The notes under the pieces are model-generated. The model did no database searches, had not been told where the DNA came from, and was given only the letters and a program-made list of their open reading frames with translations. A stretch of DNA of 64,000 nt from Erinaceus europaeus (Eukaryota > Chordata > Mammalia > Eulipotyphla > Erinaceidae). Of this stretch, positions 47,377 through 59,500 are shown one piece after another; position 1 is the stretch's first letter; every line of letters begins with the position of its first letter. Location of the stretch: the NCBI RefSeq assembly GCF_950295315.1, contig NC_080185.1:41070602-41134601 (forward strand), read 5' to 3'. A program made the translations under genes and the position numbers.

Positions 47377-49092
47377 TTGTGAATGTGTGTGTTTTCCCTT
47401 CTAACCTTGTTTCTCGACTTCAGTCTATGAGTGAGATCATCCCATATTCATCCTTCTGTTTCTGACTAACATGATTTCTTCAAGCTCCATCCACAGTGGG
47501 GTGAAGAAGGTGAAATCACCATTTTCCATAGCTGAGTAGTATTCCATTGTGTATATATACCACAACTATTTTTTAAATATTTTACTAGGGGAGAAGGCGA
47601 CTGCACACCCAGTTAAGCACACACAGTACTAAGCTCAAGGACCTGCTCTCCACCTGCAGGGGGGATGCTTCACAAGTAATGATGCATCTATCCTCCACCT
47701 AGCATGGAAGTCTTTTGCAGAACCATTTTGCTATCTTCTTAGCCCCAGTAACCATTTCTTTTGGGAAGGAATAATGCTAACTTTATCATTAGGATTCCCC
47801 TAAACACACAATAAAAAACAACAACCAATAACCGATACACCAAGCAGAAGAATAGAGGCTGTTGCACTTCAGAATTGGTTGAGCTTTTCTGATGGCTAGA
47901 ACTTGTTTTTTCTTCACATTGTTTTATAGTAGGATTAAAAAAAATTTCCTCTTCTAGGTGCAGTTCCATCTTATGCATTGGAAGTTAATCTGACAGATTC
48001 AGAAAATGCTACTTGCCTTTATGCAAAATGGCAGATGAATTTCACAGTAACCTATGAGACCACAAACAAAGAATACGTAAGTCTCTTTTACCTTTTGCTT
48101 TAAGTTTCAATTATGTTCTTGTTTAGTCTTTCTGTACACTTATACAAAGATTTATTTTTTGTTTTTAAACATTTAAAAAAATATTTATTGATGAGAGCAC
48201 TAGAAGGAGAGAGAGAAAGAACCAGTCATCATTCTGGTACATGTGCTGCCGGGAATCAAACTCAGGACCTCATGCTTGAGAGTCCAATACTTTATCCACT
48301 GCACCACTTTCTGAACCACACAAATAAGATTCTTTGTGATTACTAAGTTAGTGCAAATTCTGTAAGAGGGTGGGGGTGATAGCATAATGGTTATGAAAAA
48401 GACTCAGAGACCTGAGGTTCTAAAGTCCCAGGTTCAGTTTCCCATACCACCAGAGAGGCCAAAGTTTGAGCAGTGCTCTGGTAAAACAACAACAAAAAAA
48501 CAACAACAAAGTTGCTGGGGGCTGGTGAGACATGGCTCACCAGGTTAAGTGCACATAGTACGAAGTGTACGGACCAGGTGCAGGGATCCTGGTTCAAGTC
48601 CCTAGCTCCTCCCTGCAGAGGGTTCGCTTCACAAGTGGTGATGCAGGTCTGCAAGTGTCGATCTTCCCCTCCCCTCGCAGTTTCTTTCTGTCCTAAAAAA
48701 TGACCACCAGGAACAGTGAATTTGTAGTGCCAGCACTCAGCCCCAGTAATAACCCTGGAGGGAAAAAAAAGAAATTCTTTGGTAATTTAATTTTTTTAAA
48801 GATATGTTTATTAATGAGTGAAGGAAGGAGAACACTCTGGAACATGTGATACCTGGTATTGAACTTGGGACCTCATACTTGAGAGTCTAATGCTTTATCC
48901 ACTGTGCCACTCCTCCTCCAACTTTTTTTTTTAAATGAGACAGACCAAAATAGCGCCCCACCATTGATTGATTGATTGATTGATTGCCTCCAGGGGTTAT
49001 TGCCAGGGCTTGGTGCTGGCACTACGAATCCTCTCCTGGAGGCCATTTTTTTCTTTTTTATTGGATAGGACTGAGAGAAATTGAGAGGGAGG

Positions 49093-49134
<42 letters not shown>

Positions 49135-50508
49135 CCTGCAGACCTGCTTCACTGCTTGTGAAGCGATCATGGGGCCCCAGGTTCTCGAACCGGGATCCTT
49201 ACTCAGGTCCCATATTCTTTGTACTACATGTGCTTAACCGGTGCACTGCCGCCCGACCCCCGCTCTACCATTTATGATATTCTGCTTATTTTTGCATTGT
49301 AATACAATGCCCCAGGTCCTCACACTCTTAATCACTGAGCCACTTTACCAAGTCCCCCGTGTACTCACGTCCCCCCTCCCCAACATCTTTTTTTCCCTTC
49401 TTGAACCAAAGCACTGCTTAACTCAGGCTTATGGTGATGCAGGGAATTAAACCTGGGCCTTGGATATTCAGGCATGAGAGTCTCTTTGCAGAACTATTAT
49501 AATATCTCCCCTTCCCTAAAATATAGTTTTGGGGAGTCTGCAGTAGCACAGCAGGCTAAGCACACATGGTCCAAAGCACAAGAACCGGCGTAAGGATCCT
49601 GGTTCGAGACCCTGGCTCCGGCTCCCCACCTGCAGGGGAGTCGCTTCACAGGTGGTGAAGCAGGTCTACAGATGTCTATCTTTCTCTCCCCCTCTCTGTC
49701 TTCCCCATCTCTCTCCATTTCTCTCTGTCCTATCCAAGAATGACAACATCAATAATAACTACAACAGTAAAACAACAAGGGCAACAAAAGGGAATACATA
49801 ACTTTAAAACACAGTTTTGAAGATACCGAGCTCATTAATTTTTTAAAAAAATATTTTTTTCAAAACAACCCCAGTGTGTTTTTCTTTTCTTTATTTCCTT
49901 TTTGTTGCCTTTGTTGTTTTTATTGAGAGAGAGGAGGGGAAGACAGGGAGAGAAAGACAGACACCTGCAGACCTGCTTCACCGCCTGTGAAGTGACTCCC
50001 CTGCAGGTGGGGAGCCGGGGGCTTGAATCAGGATCCTTACACGGGTCCTTGCGCTTTGCTCCACGTGCGCTTAACCAGCTGTGATACCACCCGACTCCCT
50101 TCTTCTTTTTTTTTTTTTTTTTGTCTCCAGGGTTATTGCTGGGGCTTGGTGCCTACCTCACGAATCCACTGCTCCTGGAGGCCATCCCCCCCCCCTTTTG
50201 TTGCCCTTGTTTTATCGTTGCTGTGGCTATTATTGTTGTTACTGGTGATGTCGTTATTGTTAGATAGGATAGAGAGAAATGGAGAGAGGAGGGGAAGACG
50301 GGGAGAGAAAAACACCTACACTTCTCCACTTGTGAAGCCCGCAGGTGGGGAGCCGGGGGCTTGAACCAGGAATCTTACACTGATCCTTGGCTTCATGCCA
50401 CGTGTGCTTAACCTGCTGTACTACCGCCCGATCCCCTCCCCTCCCTGTAGTTTTTTTTTTTTTTTAATTTGTTGGCGAGCGACGAGGGAAGATACAGAGG
50501 AGGGGACA

Positions 50509-50553
<45 letters not shown>

Positions 50554-53500
50554 GCACGCACGCAGCACTTCTTCACCACTTCTGAAGCATCTCCCCTGCA
50601 AGTAGGGATAGGGCCTTGAACCCGGGTCCTAGCGCATAGAAACGTGCGTGCACAGTCAGGTGCTCCACCAGCCAACCCTGCCTTTTGTCTCTGGGTTATG
50701 GTTCTCCCTGTTTTCTCAAACCAGGAACCAAGGTGGGGATCAGTTTTCCTTGGACTTTTTAAAATTTATTTTCCCTTTTTGTTGCCCTTGTTTTTCATTG
50801 TTGTCGTAGTTATTGTTATTATTGATGTCGTCGTTGTTGGATAGGACAGAGAGAATTGGAGAGAGGAGGGGAAGACAGAGAAGGGGGGAGAAAGAGAGAC
50901 ACCTGCAGATCTGCTTCACCGCCTGTGAAGCAAATCCCCCTGCAGGTGAGGAGCCGGGGACTTGAACTGGGATCTTCTTGTGCTTTGCGTCACATGCGCT
51001 TGACCCGCTACGCTACTGCCTGACTCCCTCCTTGGACTTTTTAAACATCCAGGAATCTGCCTCAGAGGACTAATGTGTAGCTGGTACAGTTATGCAGGCC
51101 AGGCAGAGGCTCGGTCATGGTGAGTGTGTGTGATGCAGATGGTGGTGGTAACCACTGCCCAAATGCCCGCTACTACTCAGTTGCTTGTCACCCTCAATTT
51201 TCTTTTTCTTTTAGAAAAATGTCACCATTTTTGAGCATGGCAGCCCAACATATGCTGGAAGCGTTTGCAAGGATGACCATAACAGGTCCGTAATTGAGGT
51301 GCAGTTTGTACCTGGCTTTTCTTGGACTGTGAATTTCACCAAAGACTCTTCTAACTATTTGATCGATGGTATCTTAATTTCCTACAACACAACAGAAAAC
51401 TCCACGTTTCCCAATGCAAAAGACAAAGGTAAGCTTAAGAAGATGGGATTTGTGTTGTGTTCTTTTGCTCTTGATTCCACAAAAAGAAAATAGTCAAAAT
51501 AAATCAATCGTATCCATGTAGGTCTGTCTTCCTAGCTAGAATGGAAATGCTGTGTCTTGTGTACTAACCTTCCTTTTCCTCCTCTTCATCTGATTTTTCT
51601 TTTTCCTCTTCCCCTCCCTCTTTTCTCCTACCACTTCTCTTCCTCCCCCATCACCTCCTCCTTTTTCTTCTATTTTTTTTTTTTTAATACCAAAGCACTA
51701 CTAAGCTCTGGTTTATGGTGTTGCTGGGGACTGAACCTTGGGACCTCAGAGCCTCAGGCATGAAGATCTTTTTTGCAGAACCATTATGCTCTCTCCTCAG
51801 TCCTGCCTGTTTGTGAATGCTTTACACTGTAACAGGTGGCAGAACCAGAAGTCTGTAGTCAGCAACATCTCATTTAATCCATAATAGCAATCCTGGGAAA
51901 TATATATGATGGCCTTTTTATAGCTAAAAGGGATCAGGCTGCATGATATTAAATTACTTTAAACATTTTTATTGGTGTGGTCTGGGAGGTGGCACAGTGC
52001 ACTCTGAAGGACTCTGAAGCATTAGGTCCTGAGTTCGATCCCTGGCAGCATATGTGCCAGAGTGATGTCGGGTTCTTTCTCTCTCCTCCTGTCTTTCTCA
52101 TAAATAAATAAAATCTTTTAAAAAATTGTATTGGCATAAAGCACAAGGACTGGCCTAACAACAACAACAATGACATCAGTAATAATAATTATTACAACAA
52201 TAAAAATAACAAGGGTTCCGGGACTGGGGGAAGTAGAGGCTCTATAGTGGAGATGTGAGGTTCCTGCTGTCTTAGGGTTCCAAAAGACAATCGATAGTTA
52301 ATGTTATCATCAACTGGTAATGTTATCATCAACTGGTAATTGGGTTAACTTTGAAAAAGTCCTTTTGTTAGGGTTTGCTGTACTTCTTTTATTATCTTTA
52401 TTTAAAAAAATTATTATTATTATTTTTTGCCTCCAGGGGTATATTGCTAGGCTCCATGCCTGAGTCAAGAATCCACTGCTCCTGGAGGCTATTTTTCCCT
52501 TTTGTTGCCCTTGTTGTTTATCCTTGCTATTATTATTGCTGCAGTTATTGTTGTCATTGTTAGATAGGACAGAGAAAAATGGAGAGGGAGAGAAAGAAAG
52601 ACACCTGCAGACCTGCTTCACTGCTTGTGAAGCAACCCCCCCCCCCCCACACACACACACAGGTGGGGAACCAGGGCTTGAACTGGGATCTTTATTCCGG
52701 TCTTTGCGCCGCCCGGTCCCAATTATCTTTATTTATTTATTGCATAAAGACAGCCAGAAATTTAAAGGAAGGGGGAGGGAGAGAGAGAGGCTGGGTGGTG
52801 GCGCACCTGGTTCAGCACACATGTTATAGTGTGCAGGACCTGAGTTCAAGCCCCCTGGTCCCCACCTGCCTGGGGAAAGCTTTGTGAGTGGTGAAGCAGT
52901 GTTGCAGGTGTCCCTCTTCTCCCTCTCTATCTCCCCAACCATCTTGATTTCTGGTTGTCTTTACCCAATAAACAAAGATGATTAAACAAACAAACAAACA
53001 AAAAAACCAAAAAAGAGAGACACCTGCAACATTGCTTCATCTCTTGCAAAACTTTCCCCTTGCAGGCGGGACCAACGGGCTCAAATCTGGGTCCTTGCAC
53101 ATTGTAACATGTGCTCAACCAGGTGTACCACCACCCGTCTCCCTTTCCTTTTTTTTTTTTTTTTCTGTTTTACTTGATAGAGGAATTGAGAGTGAGTGGG
53201 AGAGATATAGGGAGACAGCTGCAGATCTGCTCATTAAGCTTCCCCCTGCAGATGGGGGATGGGGACTCAAACCTGAATCCTTGTGTGCTCAACTGGGTGT
53301 GCCACCACCCCATCCTCTTATTTTATTGTTTAAAGTTGTTGTTGTTATTATTATTATTATTACCGCCAGGGTTATCACTAGGGCTCAGTGCTGGAACTAC
53401 AAATTCACTGCTCCTGGAAGCCATTTTTTCCCTTTCTAATTGTTTTTATTAGATAGGACAGAGAGAAATTGAGAGGAAAGGGGGAGATAGAGAGAAGGAA

Positions 53501-56500
53501 AGATAGACATCTGCAGACCTGCTTCACTTCACCACTTGTGAAGCACCCCCTTCCCCCCCGCAGGTGGTGGGGGTCGGTTCACACCTGCTCCTTGCTTTTG
53601 GTAATACTATGTAGGTTTAGCTGGGTGCTTCACTGCTGCCCCCCCCTTTTTTTTTTTTCCTAGAGCGTTGCTCAACTCTGATACAATGCGGGTGCCCAGG
53701 ATTGAACCTGGGGCATTGGAGCCTCAGGCATGAAAGACTTTTTGCCAGAACCACTGTCCTATGGCCCCAGCCCTTTTATTATCTTTTTACTGATGTCAGG
53801 AGTGGAAAAAAAACAGCCATATTTTTGTAGGAGGGTGTGTGCTGAGGGGAGAGACATTCTTATCTAGTTCACCAATTTATTTCATAAAGTTTTGGCCAGT
53901 AGGGGGTGCCCAGGAAGCATGAATGGGCTCCCCGGTGTGGTCGCCCATATAAGTGGCCTTGAATAGCTCCCTTCCTTGCTGTTTCTCCAGTGCAAACCAA
54001 GCCATTTGGGTATACCAATAATCATCATCTTCTAATAAAATATAGGCAGTCATAGGAAAAACTAGACAGAATACCTGAAACTTTTTGCATTCACGATCTG
54101 AAGATTCCATGAAATGGGGGTCTGTTTTGCTTTAATTTTTTTTTTTTTAATTTTGGGTAGAGACATTGAGAGGAAAGGGGGAGATAGACTTGCAATACTG
54201 TTTCACCACTCTTGAAGTCCCCCCCTGCCCCAGAGGTGGGGGCTGTGATGTTGAACCCAGGTCCTTGTGAATGATAATGTGTACACTCAACCAGGCATGC
54301 TACCACCTAACCCCGTTTTTCTTTTTTCTTTTCTTTTTTTTTGAGAAGGAAAGAGAGACACATACACTAAAGCTTCCTTCATGGCAGTGGGAGGTGGGCT
54401 TAATTTAAGCCTGGGACACACTATCCAAGTGAGCTGTTTCACCATCCCAAAACGGAAAGTTCTTTCTATTCAGTAAAAGGTACCCAAAGCTCATTTTAAT
54501 TCCTGTAGCTTGTTCTGGGATAGGAGCACACACACAAGGATTTCCTGTACATTTTCATGTAACCCATCTATCTGTCTCATTTAGTCCTGCTGATTCATAG
54601 AAATTACTCCTCAGAGGTGACTACTTGCCTTCCAGTCCCCTTGTGGCTTCTTCTCTCCTGGGTTTCTGCCATAGTTGCACACCATTTCCCAAATGTGCCA
54701 TGTCTTTTTTTCATTCTTTTTTTTTATAAAAAAAAAAAAAACTATTCATTTTTCCCTTTTTGTTGCCCTTGTTGTTTATCATCGTCGTCGTTGTTGTTGT
54801 TATTGCTGTCATTGTTGCTGAATAGGACAGAGGGAAATGGAGAGAGGAGAGGAAGACAGAGAGGAGAAGAGAAAGATAGACACCTGCAGACCTGCTTCAC
54901 CGCCTGTGAAGTGATCCCCCTGCAGGTGGGGAGCCAGGGGCTCAAACCGAGAGCCTGATGGGTCTATGTGCGCTTAGCCTGCTGCGCCACCACCCGGCTC
55001 CTGGTATGGGCATTCTAAGGGATGCGTGAGCATTTTTCTCCTGCCTGCTTTGAAACTTTAGCTGTTGTTGGTCTTATTTTCTAGGAGTTCAAACTGTTTA
55101 CTACCCTGTTGGATATACAGTTCCATTGAATAACATCTTTAGATGCAGCAGTTTGTTACCTGTTGATGAGAAGAATGTGGTCCATAACTATTGGGATGTC
55201 CATGTACAAGCTTTTGTTGAAAATGGCACAGTGAGCACAAAAGGTAAGCACTTCTTTCAAAAGTCTAGGTTGCAGGAGCCAGGCAGTGACACCTGGTTGA
55301 GTGCACAAGGGCCAGGGTTCAAGCCCCTGCTTTCCACCTACAAGGAGGAAGCTTCATGAGCAGTGAAGCCGGGCTGCAGGTGGACTGTGTCCCTATGTCT
55401 GACCCTGACTTTAATCTAGACTGTGGATCTGACGGTGTCTCAGTTGACATTAAGATTGATTCATAGCTTGCACTCGATTGTACAGTTTTATTCTTGTGCT
55501 TGTGGAGCTTGTAGGTTTACACTTGATCATAATCAAAAGGTTGAGAATTGACTGTGGAGCTTGCAGTTTAAAGCTGATGATGTCTTTGCTGTAGATGGGT
55601 CTTTCGATAACCCTCTGCTTGCTTATATTTTCAACCCATAAAATCTGATCTTTGAACAAACCTTCAAATAGCTCAAGCATCAGTTCTTTTTCATAAGGTA
55701 AGATCTGAGATGAGAAACTACACCTCTCTGTTCTTCTCCAGAAGATATTTTTTTATTTTGTAACTTTTTTTTTTTATAAATCACTAGGGAGGTAAAATAA
55801 TTTTCTTTTTAAGTATTTTATTTTAAAAATATTTATTATTGACTAGAGAGAGACATTGAGAGGGGAGGGGACAGAAATGTGAAAAGAAAGAGAGACACCT
55901 GCAGCCCTGCTTCACCACCTGCGGGGGGGGCAGGGACTTGAACCCAGGTCCTTGCACACTGTAATGTGTGTTTAACCAGATGTGCCACCACCTGGCCCCT
56001 GAAATAATTTCTTTTCTTTTCTTTTTTAAAAAATATTTATTTATTTTCCCTTTTGTTGCCCTTGTTGTTTAACATTGTTGTGGTTATTGATGTTGTTGGT
56101 GGATAGGACAGAGAGAAATGGAGGAGGGGAGACAGAGGGGGAGAGAAAGACAGACACCTGCAGACCTGCTTCAGCGCCAGTGAAGCGACTCCCCTGCAGG
56201 TGGGGAGCCGGAGGCTGAAACCGGGATCCTTAACGCTGGTCCTTGTGCTTTGCAACACGTGCGCTTAACTTGCTGGGCCACTGCCCGACTCCCGAAATAA
56301 TTTATTTGATAGTTTTGGGTAACCACCTAAACTTTCTTTTCTTTCTTTTCTTTATTTATTTTCTTTATTTAGTTACAGGATAGAGAGAGAAAGAGAAACA
56401 CCTGTAGTGTCAGGCAGGTAAAGTCTTCTTGCAGAACCATCATGCTGTTTCCCTAGCCCTTGACCTCCTCTTGTGAGCGATACTCTTCTCTGGCCTTCAG

Positions 56501-59500
56501 AATAGGAAGCCCGTCTACGGCCATCCACCCCGAACACGCCTGATCTCGGAAGCTAAGCAGGGTTGGGCCTGGTTAGTACTTGGATGGGAGAATAGGAAGC
56601 CCACTTTCACTCACCTTGTACCTTTGCTTTAGAGTTTGTGTGTGCGGAGGATAAAGCGTCAACCACTGTGGCACCCATCGTTCCCACCACCGCCACACCA
56701 GCTCCGACTACACCCACCCCAAAGAAGCCAGAAGTGGGCCACTATGTGGTGACTAATGGCAATGGCACTTGCCTTCTGGCCACTATGGGGCTGCAGCTGA
56801 ACATCACTCAAGATAAGGTAGACTTGTCTGTATCCCTTGTATTTTTTTTTTTTTTGGAGGGAGCATGCAGTGATGGGATTGGACCAGGATTTCCTATGTT
56901 TGAAACGTGTGCCACACCCCTGGCTTTTCTCCATTATACCTTTCAAAAATACCATGTGGCTTCTCTTAGCCCAAGAGGAGTGTTGCCAGAATGATCCTCT
57001 TATCAGTGGATGGTTAATGTTGACTCATTGAGTTTTTATTGCTTTGGAGCAGTTAGGCCCACAAAGAGTTAATGTCATCCTCACAGGGTTGTCTTGGCCA
57101 GCAGGAAGCCTGGCTTTCTAAACTGTTTGGTCCCCACATGCAGGGTAGGAAGATGGGGGACGACTTTACAAGTGATGAAGCAATGCTGCAGTTGCCCCCC
57201 TCCCTCCCTCACACCCTTCCTCGCTTCCTCCCTCCCTCCCTCTATCTCCTCCTTCCCTCTCAATTATTCTCTCTATATATACAAAATAAAAACAGACAAA
57301 TAATTTTTTAAAAAAGGACTGTTTGCTTGGTGGTGGATGCAGTGGCTCTTATCCACATAGGGAGGTGTGAAAGATGTACTCCCCAACCTTTCTATTGTTC
57401 CAGTCCAGTTGTGAGTTAATGCACGTGATTCACTGATTCACGTTCTAATGGTTCTATCAGACCCGAAAGTCAGAATTCAACCAGCTGGTCCTTAGTTTAG
57501 TCATTTAAAAAGGAGAATTCTCGTGCCTTTGTCTCAACTTCGTTGGAGGCCAATTGATGAGAACAGTGGGCTATTAATTTTTTTTTTAAATCAGAGCACT
57601 ACTCAGCTTTGGCTTATTGTGGTGCTGGTTAATGAACTTAGGATCTTGGAGCCTCAGGCATGAGAGTCTTTTGAAAGAACTATTAAGCTATCTCCCCTGC
57701 CCACAGCTTTTTTTTTTATTGTTGTTGTTGGATAGGACAGAGATGGGGAGAGAGATGGACAGAGAGGGAGAGAGAAAAATAGACATCTGCAGACCTGCTT
57801 TACTACCTGTGAAGTGACCCCCCCCCTGCAGATGGAGAGCCGGGGGCTCGAACCGGAGTCCCTACACCGTCCGTGTGCTTTGCGCCATGTGCGCTTAATC
57901 CGCTGTGCTATTGCCGGACTCCCCCCCCCCCCTTTTAAGTTTTTATTTGATGATGCTTTTAGATTGATAGACTCCAGTGCACCTGGGCACTTCCAGGTGC
58001 AATGCTCCACTGAGGCTGCAGAGGGCATGCCAGGCAGCAGATCCCAATCTCCAGAACCCTGTTGAACAAGAGAGACAGCTGGCTCTCAGTCTCCATAAAT
58101 CTGTGTTTTCACTTGGCTTGTTACAGAAGAAGTGTACATCATACTTCCTTCCATCTGAGTCATAGCTCAAGGGCCCATGCCAACTTTGCTCAAAAGCAAG
58201 ACAAAGTTAAGTTTCTTTTCTTTTTCTTTTTTTTTTTCAAAGTTAAGTTTCTAATTCTTTGGCTGAAGTTAATCAACTTAGAGTAGGAGGTTTGATTCTA
58301 GCCTCTGATGGTTAATCTGTACTTCTCCACCTCATCTCTTTCTCTGCAGGTTGTTTCCATTATTAACATCAACCCCAACACAACTGATTTCTCTGGCAGC
58401 TGCCAGCCGCAGAGTGCTCTGCTGAGACTGAATAGTAGTAGCATCCAGTATCTTGACTTTGTTTTTGCTTTGGTGAGTAACCACGTCGTCTTAACATTAG
58501 GCTTATTCTGGAAGTCTATAAATAGGGGTGTGTGTGTGGGTTATTTATTAATTTGTTTATAGTTGAAAGACAGAAACTGAGAGGGAAGGGCGAGATAGAG
58601 AAGAGAAGAGAGAGACATGTGCTACACTGCTTATGAAGTACACACACACACCCGCAGGTGGGGACCAGGGGTTTGAACCCTGGTCTTTGTGCACAGGAAC
58701 ATGTGTGCTCAACTAGGTGCATTATGCTGTGGCCCCTGAGATATACTTGGTTTTATTTTCCATTTCAACACATTTGAGTTTGATTGTAGTCCACTGATCC
58801 CTGCTAACCTGCAGGGTCTACTCCGTGGTCTCTGGGATGGATTCTTGTTTATTAATTAATGAGAGAGGCAGAGAAGCACGCATCACTCTGGCATTTGTAA
58901 TGCTCAGAATCAAATTCAGGACCTCGTACTAAAGTCCAATGTTTTATCTCCTGTGTCATCTCCCAGGCTGCTAGGAGATGACACATCTTAACTTTCCTGG
59001 CCAGTTATAAGCAAGATATGGGCAGAAACCAGTTATGGTTAGTTGGGATAGTACCCTGAAACATTTGGATGTGTTAACCTTGCACATAATTTACTATTAT
59101 TTTAATTTTTATTATTATGCATATATATTTTTTTAACCAGAGTACTAATCAGCTCTGGCTTAAGGTGGTGTGGGGGATTAAACATGGGACCTCAGGGATG
59201 AGAGTCTCTTTGCTTGCATAATCATTATATTATCTACCCTGCCCCTATTATTATGTTTGTTTATGGGTAGAGACAGTCAGAAATTGAGGGGAAGAAGGAG
59301 GGAGACAGACACCTGCAGACTTGCTTCACCACTCATGAAGCTTTCCCCCTGCAGGTGGGGACTGGTGGCTTGAACCCAGGTTCTTCCACATTGTAACATA
59401 TGCTCATAACCAGGTGTACCACCCCCTGGCCCCCCATCATCATTTAAAAATTTTTTATATGTATGTATTCCCTTTTGTTGTTTTTTTATTGTTGTAGTTA

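Noticed and set aside
50510..50564. (CA)n tract as a functional element
   Set aside because: Ordinary microsatellite within a D-like SINE; nothing beyond length variation is expected.
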